From Ciona savignyi (Eukaryota > Chordata > Ascidiacea > Phlebobranchia > Cionidae): a DNA stretch of 64,000 bases. Shown here piece after piece: positions 15,101-23,130 of this stretch; the stretch's first letter is position 1; each line of letters opens with the position of its first letter. The position numbers and the translations under genes are program-made. The notes under the pieces are model-generated. The model was not told the origin of the DNA. It did not search any database and worked only from the letters and a program-made list of their open reading frames with translations. The stretch lies in the NCBI GenBank assembly GCA_000149265.1, contig CH003232.1, positions 316,846-380,845 of the forward strand, in the 5' to 3' direction.

Positions 15101-18100
15101 GCAATGTTGGGATACCAAGTGCAGATATCGCCAGAAGCTTTAGCTCAGCCATCGATACATACAAATACAGCCGCCAGAGACATGGAAATCTTCAACAAAT
15201 CAACATTGTTGTGTTCCAGCACATTATGTTGCCTGATTTCCAACAGGAGTTTCCATCAAGCTCATTACAGCAAAGGGCAACTGTTTCTTCCCCTGTCAGA
15301 GGTAAGGGACTTGGAATAGTTGAAAACAGAATACTTATGTTTTTTTCCCATGCATTTTATATTGAAAGTCATTGCATAACGAATTGCATTGCAAAGGACT
15401 GTTGTCACTTATATCTTGAGAAATTTAGATTAAATTATGGCATTACATATTGAGAGGGACTGCAAAGTGTGTTTAGTCCTTTTTGGCGGAATTGAAGTTA
15501 AATCATAAAGCAGATGTTTAGTCGACCGATTAGCACGGTGGGTTAGTGTGTCGCCTTTTAGTCGAAAGATTGCTAGTTTGAAACTAGTCGTTAGCTAGTT
15601 GGTTTTGTCCTTACGCTAGGCACTTAACAGACATTGCTTGAACCCAGTAGAGTGATGGGTTATACCAAATTAGGAATAAGGAATATCTGAATCATATTCA
15701 TGAATACGTTATACTTTCCACAGTTGAGTGGATAAAGCTTTTACAGAATGTGTATTTAGGATAGGATATTCTTGTTTATACCTTTAATGGAAAAACACAT
15801 TAACAAGGGGCATTAACACACAATTATCAGATCATCTCATGCCCACTGTCGGGTAAGCAGAGCTATTACGATGTCTTGTGTATGATTAAGACATTCCTTT
15901 AACTATTTTTTGTCTTAGGAGGTAGAAAAAGTGTAATAAAGAATTAACCATGGTTGACATTAACTAATGCCCACAGTTAGGTTGCAAATGTAATTTCTTA
16001 TTTAAATCCTGGCTTTTGATATGATTAACAAGAAATAAGTGACAATGGTTTATATTCAATGATATTCTTATTTATTTTTTATATTTGCTTCTATACCAAT
16101 TGTGTTGTATGTTGTTACTTTGTGTTAAAGTAGATATTCCTGAGTTTGTTTATTAAGATTTGTCTGATGGTTTAGTGCGTCACCTTTCAGCCGAAGGGTT
16201 GCAGGTACGAAACTGGTCGCTAGCTAGTCGGTTGTGTCCTTGGGCAAGGCCCTTAAGGTGCATTGCCTGAAGCCACCGGATAAGTGGGTTCTATCAAATT
16301 GAAGGAACGTGTGAATCATATACAACACACTGCAATAGCTCCGATAACCCGAAGGTGGGCGCGAGGTGATGTGACGATTGCCCGTGTGTTAACCCCCTTA
16401 GTTTTTCCATTAACGGAGATAAACATGAATATTCTATCCTATCCTATAGATCATTAAACTACAAGTGAAACTGCCACAGTTTGCAACCAACTTTGTTATA
16501 ACTATTTTTTTTAAATGTTGTACTATTTGTACTTGGTTTTATACATGCTTAAATTTAGTTGGTTTTATTTACATTTATATTTACTTCTTTAAAGTACTAT
16601 TGGTACAATGTTTTTCTGCTACTTTATTCTTTGTAATTAACTGTGAATATTTTTAAAATTAAGAAAGACTTTTTTAAAAAAGTCAGTCTAAAAAAAATCG
16701 ATTCCAAATTAATATCATTACAGTGTTCACCGTCAAATCAGCAAGTCCAGTTAAAAACGATGATTTGTCTGACCAAGTCACGCTTTTCATATGTTCCAAT
16801 CAACAACACAACATTGATAAGGTATGGGCGATAGTGTTGTATCACTGTAAGTTGAAAACGAAAGGTTCTGGATTTAATTCCGGTTTCTGCTTTTTCTAAT
16901 CTAAATACAGAAGTGTTTAACAGTGCGGATGAAAAAACATAGGGTTGTTATAAATTGCAGTGTGTTATGTTCAAGACATTGCTGCTATTTTATTTCCACC
17001 AATTAATCCAGTGGTTTTAGGCGACCCATGTCAAGTTATTTGCCACAAACGACAAGCTAGTGGCAAGTTTCGATCCAACAATCTTACACCTGACAGCTGA
17101 CGATCTCAGAACTAACCAGTCAATACACAAGCAGAACAATTTATGAAGATAATAATTACCGTGACCACCATCGGGTTATCTGAGCAATTGCAGTGTATTA
17201 TATATGCTTAAGGTGTTGCTTTAGTTTAGTGGAACCTATTATTCCACTGAGTTTAAACAATGTTCTCTAAGCATCTTGCCCAAGGTCAAGCTTCTTGCCA
17301 GCAGTTGGTATTCGAGCCCACAAACTTTTTGCTGCGTATAGACGCTCTTATTAATATGTTTAAATTGTTTTTGTTGATTAACCCAGGCATGGAAATCTAT
17401 CACCGACCACGTACGCAGCATGACAACGAAAAAGACAATTGACGATGACATCATATCAGACATAACAAGCTTGGAAGAACAAGAAATTATGGATTTGCAG
17501 CGAAAGTTTCAAGTAAAAATCGAGAAAACACAAACTAAGTAAGTAGAACTGTGTGTTATTTAGTTTTTAACATAAAGGTGTAATTACCAGTTAATCTGGT
17601 GGTTTAGTACGACGCCTTTCAACCGAAGGTTCGAAACTGGTCGCTGGCTCGTTGGTTGTGTCCTTGGGCAAGGGACTTAACGGACATTACCTGAACCCAG
17701 AGTATTGATGGGTTCTACCAAGTTGAAGGAACGTGTCCATCATACGCAGACACTGCAATAGCTCCTTTATCCCGACGGTAGGCGCGAGGTGAACTGACGA
17801 TTGCCCGTGTGTTAACCCCCTTGGTTTTTGCATTCAAGGGGATAAACATGAATATCCTATCCTATCCTAATTAAATTTTTTAGGTATAAATTGTTATTTC
17901 TTTAATCTTTATATGTAATTAAATAGTAAAATCGCAACTCATTTGATAGAAATTTTGATAGAATAATCACGATTATGTCTGAGCATGAAGCAAAAAATGG
18001 TTTTAAATACGACTAATTGTCATATAGCTTTGTGTTGTATTTTTGCAACTTGAGGTATAATGTGTTATCACAGGGCTTCCATGTTTTGTCCCTGTGAATA

Positions 18101-20577
18101 GGAAAGCAGTGTGTATTCATTGACGTGTTTTAACTACTGTAGTTTTGCCGTTTTATCCCCTCTCCTTGACTATAAATAACTGTGCTATTCTTGTTTACTA
18201 TAATGAAGGGGCGAAAAACTAAGCTGAATAACACACTTTTTGTCGGTTATTTGAGAAGGCTGGTCTTCAGTGGTATGAAAGATAAGGTCCAAGATGCATA
18301 TGGAAAAGCATCGGACATCTTGTTGAAGTTCCAGAAGGCACTTACATGCGCGGAGTCGGTAATGTGGTCTTGCGGAGATACTGGCAATACAGTGGATTTT
18401 TATATCAGTGACAATTTAAAGCTGGAGGAAGCATATAAGGTTGGAGTTTGTGAAGGATTTTCTATTAAATGTGTGTTGTAGGCTTAGATGGTATGCTTTC
18501 CAGGTATATTTGTGTGGAAACGTGTTAGGTAGAAACTTTAGAATTTTAGCACAAATGGACAGGTGATGTTCTTATTAAAGTTTAATTTGTGTGAAAATTT
18601 TTATGATTGGGTAAATTTCTATACTCCATATACAAATATTTATTACCTCCTTTTGTTTTTTCCTTTAGAAAAACCCAAAGGGCAAGACTTCTCTTTCCTT
18701 CCATTTTCAAGGTGGGAGAGAGGTGTATGATGTTAATTTTTCCGAAATGCGAGTGAATGATCAGAATACTGGACAGACCGTCAAGCTCAACAGAAACGTT
18801 AAAGGGGAAACAGGTAATCTCATACACCAGGATATCTATGTGTTATCAACTATTTGGTGTATTGTAATTAATTAAGACGTTGTTTCAGTTTTAGGTTTGA
18901 TAAACCCAATAATTTAATGGGTTCAGGTAATAAATGTCTTGCACAAAAACACAACCAACTAGCTAGCAACCAGTTTCGATCCTACACCCTTTTGACTAAA
19001 AGCTAAAGCACTAACTTAAATTAAAATTGTGTTCTGTAGTTAAACTTAAATTGTGTTCTGTAGTTAAACTGTAATGATGTTGTACAAGTAAACTAAAATG
19101 GTGTTCTGTAGTTAAACTAAAATGGTTGTCTGTAGTTTTACCGCCAACGTGGGAGGATCTTCAAGACCAGCCGTGGGCGAAGTTTCCAGTAAATGCCAAC
19201 AGCACAGAATACTATGACGTTCTCCAAAAATTTTTATCTGGAAAAGCATTCATAAATAACGTGGCTAAAGTAGGTTACAATATACTTAATTTGATCATTC
19301 TATTTGCGCATTTATATCTTGGAATTAGTACTTTGTGTTTGGTTTGATCTTAGTCGATGTTGTGGAGGGATACCACCAGGAAAAAGTGTTCATGGCTAAG
19401 ATTGGCCTGATACCTACCTTAATCTATCCAATTAAAATCTTGGTCAGTTATCTAATTTGTTTAAGGTTACAAAATGTGGATATTCTATCCTACCCTGATC
19501 TAACCCAACTAACATCACTGCCGTGCCATTAATCCTATTTTTTTTACTTTTTCGCTTTTTAAAAAAATAATTAAAAGAATATCAACTTAAAATATATAAA
19601 CCACTGTTGTAGTGTTTCCGTTTTATCCTTTACTAAAAATAATTATGCCATTGTTGTGTAATTGCAATAAAGGAGTGAAAATTAAACTAAGCTAAACTAA
19701 CTACAGCCTGTTCAGCATGCACTAAGCCTTGGATTTTCGAACTTACAACTTTTTCATCAACCTTTCCAGTTGGAACGAATTCAGAATGTAGCACTCTACA
19801 AGCAGTTTTTGGCACAAGAGGAAAAAGTCAAAAACAAAATGGCGCGAGCGGGCGTGCAGAATCCAGTCACGCGTGAATTGTTTCACGGTACCAGCACCGA
19901 TGTTTGTGCGAATATCTATAAAGACGGTTTCGATAGAAGCCATGCTGGAAAGAACGGTAAGAAATGAGAAATTGATTGGAATAAAAAGTATGTACCTTCT
20001 TTCACAGGGTAACACCTCAAATCGTGGGCATTCGTCGAATTATAAACTGCCAAAACCTAAATACTGGTCGAGCGAATATGTATTAATGAAGCAGAAAGTT
20101 TATTCAGTTAAACCTAATAATCCCTGGAGTTCAGGCCACGCTACCTTGCCCAAAAAAACGACTGCTTACCGCTGGTTTTAATCAAATAACCATTCGGCAT
20201 GTAGTCCGACAACATTCTCACCAACTAAGCCATGCAACCAGACACCTGATTTTACATAATAATTTTACCAAGATGACACAAACCCTTTTCTTTTAGCCAC
20301 TCGATTTGGAAAAGGAGTGTACTTTGCAGTCCATGCGAACTACTCGCACGGATTTACGTCGCCTGGAACGAACGGTTACCGTACCATGTTTCTCGCAAAA
20401 GTTATAACTGGGGAGTATTGTCAGGGCGACTCTTCAATGATAACTGCTCCTACAAAGCCAGGAGGATTTAAAAACGAACTTTATGACAGTGTAGTTAACG
20501 ATATGAGTAATCCAGGAATGTTTGTTGTGTTTAAAGACGCCAGTGTTTATCCTGATTACGTTTTGACTTATTCTTAA
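194..20577 (+). CDS. PARP14-like macrodomain/WWE/ART protein (5' end outside window)
   Basis: Probable mono-ADP-ribosyltransferase that reads ADP-ribose through macrodomains and transfers it from NAD+ to proteins. Twenty-four exons with matching phases: 194-477, 868-1067, 2179-2326, 2691-2844, 3243-3448, 4139-4400, 4623-4825, 5350-5509, 5835-5968, 11066-11242, 11389-11511, 11935-12000, 12321-12422, 12735-13085, 13477-13621, 14154-14387, 15101-15301, 16724-16821, 17387-17538, 18271-18439, 18669-18813, 19136-19269, 19770-19956, 20297-20577 (TAA). They total about 1,437 codons. The first exon opens in phase 1, so more coding sequence lies upstream. Domain order (KH/RRM-like, three macro, WWE, ART) is that of vertebrate PARP14. 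All junctions are GT/AG; a few donors (GTGGGA, GTATTT, GTTGGA) are weak. Whether it is a PARP14 or PARP15 co-orthologue needs a tree. The gene structure is read directly; activity is inferred. Confidence 0.9.
570..865 (+). repeat. 73-bp tandem repeat, about 4 copies
   Basis: Four head-to-tail copies, each carrying 'cctgtccatctgtgccac' then 'cacacaaatcaaccttgata'. The array ends just before the acceptor of the exon at 868. Copies in opposite orientation occur at 1820-2105, a second sense array at 13160-13375 and a relic at 18495-18615, all inside this gene. Confidence 0.85.
1249..1545 (-). repeat. SINE-A, antisense, nearly full length
   Basis: Starts with the complement of the (ATCCT)n tail and runs to the tRNA-like head (ggctgaaaggcaacgcactaa). 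Located in the intron between exons 868-1067 and 2179-2326. Confidence 0.85.
1625..1810 (-). repeat. SINE-A, antisense, head missing
   Basis: Tail and body of SINE-A (tattcatgtttatccccgtg, then 'gctattgcagtggattgtg'). It breaks off before the tRNA-like head, next to the inverted 73-bp array. Confidence 0.8.
1820..2105 (-). repeat. 73-bp repeat array, antisense
   Basis: About three copies of the 73-bp unit in opposite orientation to the array at 570-865. This makes a large inverted repeat across exon 868-1067. Confidence 0.8.
2388..2545 (-). repeat. SINE-A fragment, antisense
   Basis: Contains 'taccccgtgaatggggaaacc' through 'gctattgcagtgtgttgta'; both the tail and the tRNA-like head are lost. 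Confidence 0.75.
4028..4108 (+). repeat. SINE-A 3' tail fragment next to a splice acceptor
   Basis: The last 80 bp of SINE-A ('gcgattgcccatgtggtaac' to 'catgaatatcctacgctacc'). It ends about 30 bp before the cag acceptor of the exon at 4139. Confidence 0.7.
4860..5052 (+). repeat. Minisatellite, about 43-bp unit
   Basis: About 4.5 diverged copies of 'gataaccatggataaatact' followed by 'agttgatggtagctttt'. It begins shortly after the donor at 4826. Confidence 0.8.
5060..5328 (+). repeat. SINE-A, head missing, tail next to a splice acceptor
   Basis: Sense copy from the 'gcctaaacccagtgg' box to the tail 'atgaatattctatcctatca'. The acceptor of the macrodomain-1 exon (5350) lies about 25 bp after the tail. 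Confidence 0.8.
5600..5668 (-). repeat. SINE-A head fragment
   Basis: Short antisense piece containing 'cagtttctaactcgaaactc' and 'ggctgaaaggcgaagcacta'. It is the tRNA-like head alone. Confidence 0.65.
5986..10795 (+). repeat. 4.8-kb minisatellite, 20-25 bp unit, about 200 copies
   Basis: Variants of 'aagacgcctggctttaacta' with tgct/tgtt endings. Several unit forms alternate: ctaagacgcc (24 bp), ttgacgcc or ctgacgcc (22-23 bp), cttaggcgca (24 bp) and acgtgacgc (about 21 bp). Higher-order blocks of the same variant order recur, for example near 6100, 7060, 7950 and 9150. Nearly every unit carries a CpG. It starts about 17 bp after the donor at 5969 and lies wholly in an intron. Apparent ORFs inside it are artefacts of the repeat. 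Confidence 0.97.
10800..11000. repeat. Family D repeat, diverged
   Basis: Contains 'tttgtcgtatttttcaatat' and 'caaggtcctgttct', matching copies at 58490-58680 and 62745-62890. It sits between the minisatellite and the exon at 11066. Confidence 0.55.
11640..11768 (-). repeat. SINE-A head half, antisense
   Basis: 'catgtccgtaaagtgcctag' through 'aaaaggcgacgcaataaacc' and 'ggccggac'. Intronic. Confidence 0.75.
11935..13085 (+). other. Macrodomain 2 (three exons)
   Basis: Exons 11935-12000, 12321-12422 and 12735-13085. Core: LMVNFVQGDLANQM, VDVIVTATSPQKFAKGSGST (degenerate loop 1, no NxxN or GGG), then YTSIAFPTLGTGGFKYPG (well-conserved loop 2) and LKTVTIVLYPGN. The lost loop-1 Asn/Gly residues suggest altered or no ADP-ribose hydrolysis; binding may persist. 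Confidence 0.85.
12018..12303 (+). repeat. SINE-A, sense, tail next to a splice acceptor
   Basis: Complete but diverged copy; the tail 'catgaatatcctatcc' is followed 18 bp later by the acceptor of exon 12321. It fills almost the whole 320-bp intron. Confidence 0.85.
13160..13375 (+). repeat. 73-bp repeat array, sense
   Basis: About three copies with 'cctgtccatctgtgcc'-type and 'aaatcaaccttgataagc'-type boxes, in the intron after exon 12735-13085. Confidence 0.8.
13690..14150 (+). repeat. SINE-A plus a second partial copy, tail next to a splice acceptor
   Basis: A full sense SINE-A (13690-13980) is followed by a second 3' piece (about 13985-14085) and a further tail 'atgctatcctatctatccat'. 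That tail is the pyrimidine-rich stretch directly before the tag/cag acceptor of exon 14154. Confidence 0.85.
14405..14600. repeat. Family D repeat
   Basis: 'gtttagtttattttttgttt', 'ccacgatgaaaac', 'aacgacagtcgttagaacac' and 'gccgctaaaccc' match the other family D copies. Intronic. Confidence 0.7.
15515..15720 (+). repeat. SINE-A, sense, 3' end missing
   Basis: tRNA-like head 'ccgattagcacggtgggtta', then 'ggttttgtccttacgctagg' and 'gaacccagtagagtgatggg'. Confidence 0.8.
15765..15915 (-). repeat. SINE-A tail/body fragment, antisense
   Basis: Begins 'taggatattcttgtttatac' and runs to 'gctattacgatgtcttgtgt'. It is inverted relative to the copy just before it. Confidence 0.75.
16150..16450 (+). 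repeat. SINE-A, sense, full length
   Basis: Head 'ctgatggtttagtgcgtcac', B box 'ggtacgaaactggtcgctag' and tail 'atgaatattctatcctatcc'. Located about 270 bp upstream of exon 16724. Confidence 0.9.
17015..17320 (-). repeat. SINE-A remnants, antisense
   Basis: Two overlapping pieces: a head-like stretch with 'cgacaagctagtggcaagtt', then body and head ('accgtgaccaccatcgggtt' to 'gcatcttgcccaaggtcaag'). An ORF starting near 17260 is repeat-derived. Confidence 0.65.
17590..17875 (+). repeat. SINE-A, sense, full length
   Basis: Head 'taatctggtggtttagtacg', B box 'ggttcgaaactggtcgctgg' and tail 'atgaatatcctatcctatcc'. Intronic. Confidence 0.9.
18271..18813 (+). other. WWE domain of the PARP14-like protein
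   Basis: Exons 18271-18439 and 18669-18813. SVMWSCGDTGNTVDFYISDN then LKLEEAYK is the first half. SLSFHFQGGREVYDVNFSEM then RVNDQNTGQTVKLNR is the second. This is the usual WWE layout (W, then LEEAY, then YxVDF-like and MxQ-like N/T). WWE domains bind iso-ADP-ribose in some families. In PARP14 the WWE immediately precedes ART, as here. Confidence 0.85.
18495..18615 (-). repeat. 73-bp repeat relic
   Basis: About 1.5 copies, antisense ('tgtgtggaaacgtgttaggt', 'agcacaaatggacaggtgat'), in the intron inside the WWE domain. Confidence 0.65.
19136..20577 (+). other. ART (PARP catalytic) domain
   Basis: Exons 19136-19269, 19770-19956 and 20297-20577. It opens with LPPTWEDLQDQPWAKFPV, then LERIQNVALYKQFLAQEEKV. 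The NAD-binding His is in ELFHGTS and the Tyr in KGVYFAVHANYSHG. The C-terminal strand reads VFKDASVYPDYVLTYS before the stop. The H and Y of the H-Y-x triad are present. I could not align the third position with certainty, but the ending resembles the mono-ART group (PARP10/14/15) rather than PARP1, so mono-ADP-ribosylation is expected. Confidence 0.9.
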
Positions 20578-20864
20578 CTCCATTTAACCATGTTTCATTA
20601 AGAGGTTTAAAATTAATTTTAACATTTGTTTATTTTTAAACATCGTGTTCTTCAAGTTACAACATTTTTAAACGATCGTAGATTAGAGTGTATTTTTAGA
20701 CAATTTTTTTGTTAGAATATTTCTTAATAATACTTTTCTATTTTTTTATTTTACCCCAGTTTAAAAAAAATAATTATTAGCCTACTTGCTAATTGATGAT
20801 GGTGGATTTTAATTTTGTAAAGTGTATTTTTGTACTTTTATATGTATATTGGTAGCATCTTGTA

Positions 20865-20870
20865 AATAAA
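20865..20870 (+). terminator. Probable poly(A) signal of the PARP14-like gene
   Basis: AATAAA about 290 bp after the stop, followed by a G/T-rich stretch (tgtgacgtggtggagtgtgg). Confidence 0.6.
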
Positions 20871-22054
20871 TAGCTTATAGTCTTGTGACGTGGTGGAGTG
20901 TGGCTCGCCGGGCCGTGTGTTGCCCATGCCTGTTATACATACTTTATTATGTCGAATTTTGTTAATTTTAAAAAGTTTTGTTTTGATTCTATTATTGTAT
21001 ATTTGTTTCTTTAAAAGAGCCGTCTGCTTTTAATACTTTTTTGGGCAGTTGTGAGTCACTACAGCAAATGTTGTTTTTGCAGCTTTGCTCTCTTGTTAAA
21101 TACTTAAAATCGAAATAAATAGAAATTAAATTAGAAAACAAAAATAACTTGAACTGGAGAGTATAAACAACCTGTTAACCACCACAAATCCATTTAAGCA
21201 CACGCTAAACTCGGTTTTCCTGTTAGCCTCATTTTGGTATATCTGATACCATCTAATAACCTTTGTTTTTGCAAGCAGAAACTTATTGGTTCCCAAGTTG
21301 TCAGATTAAATTATTTACATTTAACTTAATTAGGTCCCAATTCGACCGTGTGAAACTATGTCGGAGACCGCTGCAAGCATTTTGCAGTTCTGAGTAACTG
21401 TAGGATTAGTTCGGACGAGTCTACGTGGATAGCTCACTACATAAACTCCAAAGTTGGCATGATTTTGAAGTTCTTTTTACTTCAATAAGCTTTTCAAAAA
21501 TTCTAATGAGACTCTTTAGTACAGGCATTGCAAATGGCTAACTTCTGCAATAACTTAAAAAACGTAAACGACACTATATTAGCTTGGTTGACGTATTGGT
21601 TGATAAATGTACCCTTAACTTGGTTAAAGTCATCCTGACATAGAAAATCAGCACTTAAAAGGAGTTTGAATATATGGGCTTCAGTGGAAGGTAACTTAAC
21701 TTATCAATGTCCAGCAATTCTATTTTTTATCTTGACCCTTTGTGTTAATGGTTTCTATTAAGTGTTGATATTATATTACCAGTTTCTTAACACTTAATTT
21801 GTTCACCATTGATTCTGTTATACAGCAGAATTTGTTCACCAATGATACTACTATTGTCTAGAAAAGCTTGAGTGATGATTGTTTGCTTCCTTAGACACAA
21901 ATCTTCACACTTGTTGGAAATAATAAACCACACTGGATCTATAATAACACTATTTAGCTCATAGTTGGCAACTGTTCTGTACTATTGTGTCCCTGGTCGC
22001 AACAAATCTCGCCGCTTAAAAGTGGATTTTAGTGACTTGTTTAGGATATATTTT

Positions 22055-22305
22055 TAGGATGGAATATTTATGTTAATGGGAAAACCAAGGGGGTGAACAC
22101 ACGGGCAATCGTCAGAGTACGTCGGGTTACCGGAGCTATTGCAGTGTGTTGTGTATGATAAACACGTTCCTTCAATTTAGCAGAACCCATTGATCCGCTG
22201 GGTTCAGGCAATGTCCGTTAAGTGCCTTGTCCAAGGACACAACCAAATAGCGACCAGTTTCGTACCTGCAACCGTTCGGTTGAAAGGCCACGCACAAAGG
22301 CGACG
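22055..22305 (-). repeat. SINE-A, antisense
   Basis: Lost most of its tail; 'ccaagggggtgaacacacgg' through 'ttgaaaggccacgcacaaag'. Confidence 0.85.
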
Positions 22306-22969
22306 TTTAAATAAAAGTACCACCGGGTCACTAAGCCCTTGATTGCAAGTCATATTAGCATCTTATGGCAACGCGTTTGGACCATCATTAACAGGGTTGC
22401 GTGTTCGAAACTAACAACTTAAAAATAAATAGTCCAACCGAATAGCTTGGTGGGTTTTGTAAAGATCGGCAGGACTTTAAAAGATTTTTGAGGCGCTGTC
22501 CGTTGAGTTTCTTGCATTTACCTCCGAGATAATGTTGCAGTTTTTATATTTGACCAACAATTTCTGAGTAGTAAATATTTGATTTTGTTAGGGACAAAGA
22601 AATCATGAGTTAAAATATCTTTCTTCCATAATTCGATGAAGGTTTGGAAGGCTATTCAGGCTTCATAATGCAGCGACACGGATTAGGGAAATTTGTTGAA
22701 CCTATAAAAATAATAAATTGTGGTACATCTGTCGTGTCGTATCGTACATCTGTCGTGTCGTATCGCGTTTAAATGACAGGATATTAATGTTTTACACCGC
22801 GTGTGTGAAAACGTTACCACACGGGCAATCATCAGATTATCTCGCTATTACCAAAAGGAGCGTTTTCGCAAGGATCATCGTAAGATCACCTCGTCCTACT
22901 GCTAGAATTTTCAGGCTAACCCAACGGAATTAATAAGTTCTGCAACGTCTTAATCAAACACATTATCCC

Positions 22970-23095
22970 ACGATAGCGTCGATGACCGGACGGCGTACGT
23001 AAATTAATCTGACGATTGCCTCCGTGCTAACGCTCCCTTGCGTCTTCGCATTTCATAGGATAAACACATGAATATCTTATTTTCAACTAGCCTAT
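22970..23095 (+). repeat. SINE-A 3' fragment, sense
   Basis: 'taatctgacgattgcctccg' to 'cacatgaatatcttatt'. Confidence 0.7.
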
Positions 23096-23130
23096 CGTTT
23101 TATTTACTAAAACACAACAGCTCTGCTTAC

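Larger units (their letters stand above)
13477..15301 (+). other. Macrodomain 3 (three exons)
   Basis: Exons 13477-13621, 14154-14387 and 15101-15301. Core: VTVNVKQGDITAENSEAIVI then PTDVNYDLTGQVAQTLLAKC in place of the usual NxxN-GGG loop, VRTLSIPAIGGGNVGIP (loop 2) and INIVVFQHIMLPDFQQEF (final strand). The loop-1 catalytic-type residues are absent, as in non-hydrolytic reader macrodomains. Confidence 0.85.
20880..23095. other. Intergenic, no gene seen
   Basis: AT-rich sequence with only short ORFs. It holds a SINE-A at 22055-22300, a 21-bp direct duplication (gtacatctgtcgtgtcgtatc, near 22721-22765) and a SINE-A tail at 22975-23090. A last exon of the minus-strand cysteine-rich gene could lie here, but none was convincing. 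Confidence 0.5.

Noticed and set aside
21330..21420. Possible last exon of the Cys-rich gene (acceptor near 21394)
   Set aside because: Phase fits but it has only one cysteine and no similarity to the other exons; too weak to include.
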